This document shows positions 4,970 to 9,477 of a stretch of DNA of 9,477 bases, one piece after another. The position numbers and the translations under genes were made by a program. The number at the start of each line of letters is the position of its first letter. Positions within the stretch are counted from its first letter, which is position 1. The notes beneath the pieces were generated by a model, which was not told where the DNA came from, searched no databases, and was given only the letters and a program-made list of their open reading frames with translations. The DNA comes from Cellvibrionaceae bacterium (GTDB lineage Bacteria; Pseudomonadota; Gammaproteobacteria; Pseudomonadales; Cellvibrionaceae): assembly GCA_025800435.1 (NCBI GenBank), contig JAOXRV010000616.1, forward strand, positions 1 through 9,477, in the 5' to 3' direction.

Positions 4970-7219
4970 ATGTTTGCACCCGATTATATCGATCTCGTTT
5001 TAATTGGCGGCGGCCACGCCCACGCCCAGATCATAAAAATGTGGGCGATGGATCCACTGCCCGGGGTTCGCTTAAGCCTGGTTAGCCCCCACAGCTACAC
5101 CCCATACTCTGGCATGCTGCCCGGCTTGCTTGGGGGCCACTATCAATTTGAACAAGCCCATATCGACCTGCGCCGCCTGTGCGCCTGGGCCAAGGTGCGT
5201 TATATCGAAGGGGCCGTGACTGCGATTGATACAGATACCAAACATATCCAGATAACCGGCCACCCGGGCCTGTGTGCCGATTTATTATCAGTTAATATCG
5301 GCATTACGCCGGCCAATGCAATTCCCGGCGCCGAACAATTTGCCATTGGGGTAAAGCCCATTGCCCAGTTTCACCAGCAGTGGTTACAACTGCTGCAGGC
5401 CCTTCCCAACACGACTGAACAGACGCCGGCGCGCATTCATATAATTGGCGCCGGTATCGCCGGGGTAGAGAGCTGCCTGGCCATGGCCCAACGTATTCGC
5501 AGCGAAGGGCGTGCGGCGAAATTATTTTTACTCTACCCCGATGACGATATTTTGCCCGAGCTGCCGGCGCGAGCGCGCCGCGTCGCCCGCGCCGCGCTCG
5601 ATCGCTACGGCGTACAATGCCTAGCCCAACACCGGGTACAAGCGTTTGCCCAGGGGCACATACAGTGCAGCCAAGAGCGAGTGCTGGCCTCAGACTTCAG
5701 CTTGCTGTGCACACAGGCCCAGCCCGCCCAGTGGCCATCAGCATCAGGCATAAGCTGCGACCAGCGCGGTTTTATTTTGCTTAATGATCAACTGCAATCC
5801 ATCAGCCACCCCTGGATTTTTGCCGCCGGTGATACCGCCCAGCAACAGCGCCACCCCCGCCCACAAGCCGGGGTATTTGCAGTGCGCCAGGGGCCGGTGC
5901 TGTTTGCCAACCTGCGCCGCCATGCACAAAAGCAGCCGTTAAAATCATTCCGCCCCCAACAACGTTTTTTAAAGCTGATGTCGCTGGGTGATAAACAGGC
6001 AGTGGCCATTCGCAATGGTTTTAGCCTCGGTGGCTCGGGCTGGTTGGGGCGTTTAATGTGGCGCTGGAAAGACCGCATAGACCGGCAGTTTATGGCGCAG
6101 CTACAACAGCTGCCCACGACAATGCCAGCCACCACAATCATCACTATCGAGCCGGGTTCGCTCAATAGCGACGAGCAAGCTTTAGACCCCATGCGCTGCG
6201 AAGGCTGTGGGGCCAAGGTTGGGGCAAGTATCCTGCAAAGGGCGCTGGCCAAACTAAAAACCCCGAGCGATGACTCCATTGTAATGGGCTTAGCGGCCCG
6301 TGAAGACGCCGCGGTATTTAAGCCACCCGCCGGCAAACTGATGGTGCAATCGGTAGACAGCTTTGGCGGCATGGTGAGCGACCCTTATATACAGGGCCAG
6401 CTCGCCGCCCTGCACGCGCTGAGTGATATTTTTGCCATGGGCGCCACGCCTCACAGCGCCCAGGCTCTAGTGACAATGGCCAGTAATGGCGAAGCGATTG
6501 TAGAGCGCGATTTAAACTTGCTGTTGCAAGGGGCCGTTGCACAATTAAATGCCCACCGCTGTAGTTTGATAGGCGGCCACACCAGCGAGGGCCCCAATAC
6601 CCAGTTGGCGCTGTGCATTAATGGCAGTATCGAGCCAGATAAAATCAGCACTAAGGCCAATCTTCAGGTGGGCGATAAACTGATCCTGTGCAAACCACTG
6701 GGCAGCGGTATTTTATTTGCCGGCCAACAACTGGGCCTGTGCCAGGGCCCCTGGATAGAAGCAGCCCTGGCCGCCATGCTGCAATCCAACCGCGCTGCCG
6801 CCGAGCTGGCCCAACACTATGGCGCCAGCGCCTGCACCGATATCACCGGCTTTGGGCTGCTCGGCCACCTGGCTGAAATGCTGCGCCGCCCGGACCAAAA
6901 CACCGGCCTTAAGCTGGCACTGCAACCGGGCGCCATCCCCCTGTACCAGGGCGTGGCCGAGCTGGTTAAACAAGGGGTGCGCTCAAGCTTATTTAGCCAC
7001 AACCTAAGCCTGGCCATGGCTTACTGTGATACCAGCATCGACGGGGCAGAGCCGCTGTGCGACCCACAGACCTGCGGCGGGCTTTTAGTTGGGGTAACTG
7101 CCAAACAGAGCGACAGCCTATTGCAGGCACTGCGGCAATCGGGTTATCCGCAGGCCGCTATTATTGGCGAGTGTCTAGCCTCGGTGGACAGTCGTATTTG
7201 CTTGGGTACCTCTGAATAA
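4970..7219 (+). CDS. selD: Selenophosphate synthetase fused to N-terminal FAD/NADH-dehydrogenase-like domain
   Basis: The C-terminal half (about 405-749) is selenide, water dikinase, which makes selenophosphate from selenide and ATP. It shows the glycine-rich active-site loop CEGCGAK, where Cys413 and Lys416 match E. coli Cys17 and Lys20, then VDSFGGMVSDPY, ALSDIFAMGA, GGHTSEG, TDITGFGLLGHL and DPQTCGGLL. The active-site codon is TGT, so Cys, not Sec. The N-terminal half (about 1-385) is a pyridine nucleotide-disulfide oxidoreductase of the NDH-2-like type: FAD-binding LVLIGGGHAHAQ near 9-20, a second Rossmann motif IIGAGIAGVES near 155-168, and IFAAGDTA near 283-290. This fusion is a known architecture (the TIGRFAM N-terminal-to-SelD family); its substrate is unknown, and reduction of a selenium species to feed SelD is a reasonable guess. 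No transmembrane helix is obvious. Start: ATG 4970 is preferred; GTG 4958 lies inside the promoter dyad and lacks a ribosome site. It forms a functional pair with selU at 3028. Confidence 0.95.
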   Translation: MFAPDYIDLVLIGGGHAHAQIIKMWAMDPLPGVRLSLVSPHSYTPYSGMLPGLLGGHYQFEQAHIDLRRLCAWAKVRYIEGAVTAIDTDTKHIQITGHPGLCADLLSVNIGITPANAIPGAEQFAIGVKPIAQFHQQWLQLLQALPNTTEQTPARIHIIGAGIAGVESCLAMAQRIRSEGRAAKLFLLYPDDDILPELPARARRVARAALDRYGVQCLAQHRVQAFAQGHIQCSQERVLASDFSLLCTQAQPAQWPSASGISCDQRGFILLNDQLQSISHPWIFAAGDTAQQQRHPRPQAGVFAVRQGPVLFANLRRHAQKQPLKSFRPQQRFLKLMSLGDKQAVAIRNGFSLGGSGWLGRLMWRWKDRIDRQFMAQLQQLPTTMPATTIITIEPGSLNSDEQALDPMRCEGCGAKVGASILQRALAKLKTPSDDSIVMGLAAREDAAVFKPPAGKLMVQSVDSFGGMVSDPYIQGQLAALHALSDIFAMGATPHSAQALVTMASNGEAIVERDLNLLLQGAVAQLNAHRCSLIGGHTSEGPNTQLALCINGSIEPDKISTKANLQVGDKLILCKPLGSGILFAGQQLGLCQGPWIEAALAAMLQSNRAAAELAQHYGASACTDITGFGLLGHLAEMLRRPDQNTGLKLALQPGAIPLYQGVAELVKQGVRSSLFSHNLSLAMAYCDTSIDGAEPLCDPQTCGGLLVGVTAKQSDSLLQALRQSGYPQAAIIGECLASVDSRICLGTSE

Positions 7220-7247
7220 CTCGATGATACTCAGCGCTACCCTTGGG

Positions 7248-7667
7248 TTAATCGGCGCTATCTTCCGCTTCGGCTTTACCGAACCAGCGCTTGAGCGAGG
7301 CCTTGGCTTTTTCTTTATGGCTGGGGCGGATATAGGCGGCCACAGTGGCCAGTGCGCCCGCGATAATACCCACATCGTCGCTGTAGCCCAGCAGCGGGGT
7401 CAGGTCGGGAATGCCATCGATGGGGGCGACAAAATAGGCAATCGCCCCCCAGATAGCGGTGCGCGCCCAGGTGGGCGTGCGCTCATCGCGGGCGGCGTAG
7501 TACAGTATCAGCACTTTCTCTACTAGGCTTTCGCCGGCTTTCAGCGCAGAGCCAGCCAGCTTTTCCCACAGGCTTTGCTCGCGCTCGGCCTCGGCCAGCT
7601 CGGTACCCACTTGCTTATCATCGCCCTGCTGGTTGGTTTCGATACCCTGCTGCTCTCGCTCGGCCAT
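7248..7667 (-). CDS. DUF1232 (YkvA-type) small membrane protein
   Basis: The 139-aa product carries the DUF1232 signature: KVLILYYAARDERTPTWARTA followed by a hydrophobic AYFVAPIDGIPDLTPLLG and the conserved YSDDVGII, then a second hydrophobic stretch (AGALATVAAYI). Residues 1-45 are hydrophilic, rich in Glu and Gln, and the C-terminus is Lys/Ala/Glu-rich. The family's function is not established; members are small inner-membrane proteins. Start: the ATG at 7667 is preceded by GAGGTG (7671-7676 on this strand), a good ribosome site. The frame stays open upstream to 7967 but that part overlaps phoD on the other strand and has no family similarity. The gene converges on selD (28 nt between stop codons, no clear terminator) and diverges from phoD. 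Confidence 0.88.
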   Translation of the reverse strand: MAEREQQGIETNQQGDDKQVGTELAEAEREQSLWEKLAGSALKAGESLVEKVLILYYAARDERTPTWARTAIWGAIAYFVAPIDGIPDLTPLLGYSDDVGIIAGALATVAAYIRPSHKEKAKASLKRWFGKAEAEDSAD

Positions 7668-7686
7668 ATTCACCTCGGTTAGCGCT

Positions 7687-7704
7687 TTGTCATTCACTTG
7701 ACAC
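7687..7704 (+). promoter_or_regulatory. Candidate Pho box upstream of phoD
   Basis: TTGTCAT-TCAC-TTGACAC has the 7+4+7 layout of a PhoB box (CTGTCAT-N4-CTGTCAY). The first half matches six of seven bases, the second five of seven. It contains a perfect -35-like TTGACA (7698-7703), but no good -10 follows at 17 bp; AAAGAT (7715-7720) lies at the 10-bp distance usual for Pho promoters but fits poorly (3/6), and TACTAT (7725-7730) is too far. The element sits in the divergent gap, so it could also affect the DUF1232 gene. The neighbouring phosphatase makes phosphate control plausible. Confidence 0.35.
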
Positions 7705-7758
7705 AAGCTGCGGTAAAGATAACTTACTATTTTGACCAAACGATTAAAAGGAATATCC

Positions 7759-9294
7759 ATGAAGCGGCGGCAGTTTATTAAAACCAGCAGTATGGGCGCC
7801 CTAGCCCTGGGTACAGCCCCGAGCATTAGCTTTGCCTCAGCACGCCCCCAGCCCAGCAATGCTATGGCCAGCGGTGATTGCAGCGAGAGCAGCGCGGTGA
7901 TCTGGGCCAAGGCCGACCGCCCATCGCTGATGTGGGTAGACTTGGCCCGCGACCCCAGTTTTAACAACTACCAGCGCTACCGAGGCGGCGCCGCCCTGGG
8001 TGCTAGCGACTACAATGCCAAGACCTACCCCAACGACTTAAACCCAGGCCAGCAGTACTTTTACCGAGTGCAGTTTGAAAGCCTGGATAAACCCGGCCTA
8101 TTTGGCAAACCACAGCTGGGCCAATTCAAAACTGCCAGCCGCAAGCGCGAGAGATTGCGCTTTTGCTGGTCTGGCGACACCGCCGGCCAGGGCTACGGCA
8201 TTGATGCCAGTCGTGGCGGCATGCTTACCTATAAAGCCATGCTTGCCCGCCAACCGGACTTTTTTATTCACAGCGGCGACCAAATCTACGCCGACAACCC
8301 CATTAGCGCCAGCATACAACTGAGCGATGGCAGCAGCTGGCGCAATATCGTCACCCCAGGCAAGGCCAAGGTAGCGGAGAGCTTGCAAGAATTTCGTGAA
8401 AACTATTATTACAACTATCTAGACACTCACCTACGCGAGTTTCATCGCAAAATCCCCAGCTATATTCAATGGGATGATCACGAGGTTGTTAACAATTGGT
8501 ACCCCGGCGAAATCCTCGACGACCCACGCTACCGGGAGAAGAGCGTTTCACTGCTGGCCGAGCGCTCGCGCCGGGCCCTATTTGACTGCAACCCCATCAC
8601 TCAAACCCCGGGCCACCCCGAGCAAATTTACCGCCAGCGCAGCTTTGGGCCGCTGCTGGATGTCTTTTTTCTGGACCTGCGCAGCTACCGAGGCCCCAAT
8701 AGCCGCAACCGCCAAGCACAGCAAAGCGCCGCTACCGATTTTATGGGCGACCGCCAATTGCAATGGCTAAAACAAGCCCTGGCCAGCTCCAAGGCGACCT
8801 GGAAAATCATTGCCAGTGATATGCCGATTGGCTTACTGGTTACCGAATGGCAGAGCGATGTGGCCGAAAACGGCGCCAATGGCGATGGCCCCGCCCTGGG
8901 TCGGGAGCTGGAAATTGCTGAGCTGCTGCAATTTATCGCCAAACAAGATATTAGCAACGTACACTTTATTACCGCCGACGTGCACTACTGCGCCTCTCAC
9001 TATTACGACCCGGCCAAAGCCCAATTTAAAAACTTTAAGCCTTTCTGGGAGTTCGTCAGCGGCCCACTGCACGCCGGCACCTTTGGCCCCGGCAAACTGG
9101 ATAACACCTTTGGCCCGCAGTTAATATTTAAGGGCATACCGGACAACCTAACCCCCAACAGCCCACCATCGGATAACTACCAATTCTTCGGCGAGATGGA
9201 AATTAACCCAGACAGCCTAGTGCTGACCGTACGGCATTTTAATCGGCAGGGGGAGTTGTTGTGGGAGAAGGGGCTTGAGGCTGAGGGGGTTTAG
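7759..9294 (+). CDS. phoD: PhoD-type alkaline phosphatase/phosphodiesterase, Tat-exported
   Basis: PhoD enzymes are calcium/iron metallophosphatases outside the cytoplasm that release phosphate from phosphomono- or diesters. The 511-aa product begins with a twin-arginine signal (RRQFIK at 3-8, hydrophobic ALALGTAPSISFASA, likely cleavage after A28), as expected for a metal-loaded Tat substrate. An N-terminal fibronectin/Ig-like domain (about 36-110, NAMASGDCSESSAVIWAKA) precedes the catalytic domain with CWSGDTAGQGYG (C136, D140), HSGDQIYAD (D174), WDDHEVVNNW (D239-E242), LDLRSYRG, ASDMPIG and TADVHYC (D407, H409). These match the metal-ligand order of the PhoD family. Start: ATG 7759 with AAAAGGA at 7746-7752, giving a well-placed RR motif; a frame start at 7732 would only lengthen the n-region. 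A candidate Pho box lies upstream and a terminator follows. Substrate range cannot be told from sequence; the symbol reflects family membership, not a tested orthologue. Confidence 0.88.
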   Translation: MKRRQFIKTSSMGALALGTAPSISFASARPQPSNAMASGDCSESSAVIWAKADRPSLMWVDLARDPSFNNYQRYRGGAALGASDYNAKTYPNDLNPGQQYFYRVQFESLDKPGLFGKPQLGQFKTASRKRERLRFCWSGDTAGQGYGIDASRGGMLTYKAMLARQPDFFIHSGDQIYADNPISASIQLSDGSSWRNIVTPGKAKVAESLQEFRENYYYNYLDTHLREFHRKIPSYIQWDDHEVVNNWYPGEILDDPRYREKSVSLLAERSRRALFDCNPITQTPGHPEQIYRQRSFGPLLDVFFLDLRSYRGPNSRNRQAQQSAATDFMGDRQLQWLKQALASSKATWKIIASDMPIGLLVTEWQSDVAENGANGDGPALGRELEIAELLQFIAKQDISNVHFITADVHYCASHYYDPAKAQFKNFKPFWEFVSGPLHAGTFGPGKLDNTFGPQLIFKGIPDNLTPNSPPSDNYQFFGEMEINPDSLVLTVRHFNRQGELLWEKGLEAEGV

Positions 9295-9305
9295 ACCCAG
9301 AGTGT

Positions 9306-9335
9306 CGCTCAAGAGCTGCTTCGAGCGTTTTTATC
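9306..9335 (+). terminator. Intrinsic terminator candidate after phoD
   Basis: CGCTCAAG (9306-9313) pairs with CTT-c-GAGCG (9319-9327, one bulged C), with a loop of about 5 nt, followed directly by TTTTTATC (9328-9335). This is a plausible rho-independent terminator 11 nt after the phoD stop codon. Confidence 0.5.
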
Positions 9336-9355
9336 TATATGATAAAAACGCTCGA
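9321..9355. repeat. Perfect 15-bp inverted repeat overlapping the terminator
   Basis: TCGAGCGTTTTTATC (9321-9335) and GATAAAAACGCTCGA (9341-9355) are exact reverse complements around a 5-nt TATAT loop. The left arm shares GAGCG and the T run with the phoD terminator, so the two hairpins exclude each other. In both strands the arm carries the GAGCG-TTTTT shape, consistent with a bidirectional terminator between converging genes. Confidence 0.6.
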
Positions 9356-9377
9356 TAATCATGGGAGCCCGCGCTTT

Positions 9378-9477
9378 TTAAATACCATTACCTGGGTCGC
9401 CTTGCTCAACAAGCTCAAACTCATCAGACAGCATATTGAGGCCGCCATGGTAAGAACCCCTATCTGTTTGGCAAGCG
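9378..9477 (-). CDS. Possible C-terminal fragment of a minus-strand gene (runs off the window)
   Basis: On the minus strand an open frame enters from the right edge and ends at TAA (9378-9380), giving 32 residues that finish FELVEQGDPGNGI. The composition looks protein-like (SDEFELVEQGDPG), and a gene converging on phoD would explain the two-sided hairpin between them. It is too short to identify, third-position GC is lower than in the neighbours, and a 100-nt open stretch can occur by chance. Confidence 0.3.
   Translation of the reverse strand, partial: ACQTDRGSYHGGLNMLSDEFELVEQGDPGNGI

Noticed and set aside
6197..6217. Selenocysteine codon in the SelD active site
   Set aside because: The catalytic position is TGT and its partner Cys is TGC; there is no in-frame TGA, so SelD here is a Cys form.
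5788..6372. 194-aa minus-strand open frame inside the fused selD
   Set aside because: It is antisense to conserved SelD and FAD-domain motifs and has no recognisable domain or ribosome site; best explained as a shadow frame.
7668..7967. 100-residue N-terminal extension of the DUF1232 gene
   Set aside because: It would overlap phoD on the opposite strand and lacks family similarity; ATG 7667 has a clear GAGGTG ribosome site.

Overview
The window looks like the chromosome of a gammaproteobacterium. The ArgE, ArgA, SelU/MnmH and PhoD-type proteins resemble gammaproteobacterial versions, the DNA is moderately GC-rich, and genes are tightly packed with short gaps. A marine, Cellvibrio/Marinobacter-like lineage would fit, but that is an inference from gene style, not a search. 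No mobile element, CRISPR array, rRNA or tRNA was seen.

Layout. (1) 2-2015: arginine biosynthesis, with the C-terminal half of argE (acetylornithine deacetylase) followed by argA (N-acetylglutamate synthase). (2) 2169-2969: a stand-alone diiron metallo-beta-lactamase-fold protein of the ODP/flavodiiron-core type, with a recognisable promoter lying inside a 41-bp dyad. (3) 3028-4436: mnmH/selU (tRNA 2-selenouridine synthase), overlapping by ATGA a small membrane-anchored-looking glutaredoxin-like protein. (4) 4574-4900: an unrecognised 108-aa acidic protein whose upstream region has a near-consensus CRP/FNR-type site spaced exactly as in a class II activated promoter. (5) 4970-7219: selD, selenophosphate synthetase, fused C-terminally to an FAD-dependent NADH-dehydrogenase-like domain. 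(6) 7248-7667 (minus): a small DUF1232 (YkvA-type) membrane protein. (7) 7759-9294: a Tat-exported PhoD-type alkaline phosphatase, divergent from (6), with a candidate Pho box in the 91-nt gap. (8) 9295-9477: a terminator-like hairpin region, then possibly the tail of a minus-strand gene running off the window.

How the genes fit together. SelD makes selenophosphate from selenide and ATP, and MnmH/SelU uses it to replace sulfur with selenium in the wobble 2-thiouridine of tRNAs. The two therefore form a complete 2-selenouridine branch of selenium use. No selA, selB or selC (selenocysteine branch) is visible here, and the active-site residue of SelD is an ordinary Cys codon. The genes between and beside them (glutaredoxin-like, FAD oxidoreductase domain fused to SelD, diiron ODP-like protein) are all redox proteins, and the unknown 108-aa gene lies inside this block under an apparent global-regulator promoter. 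A redox/oxygen-linked selenium module is the most interesting reading of the window, but it rests on proximity and motifs only.
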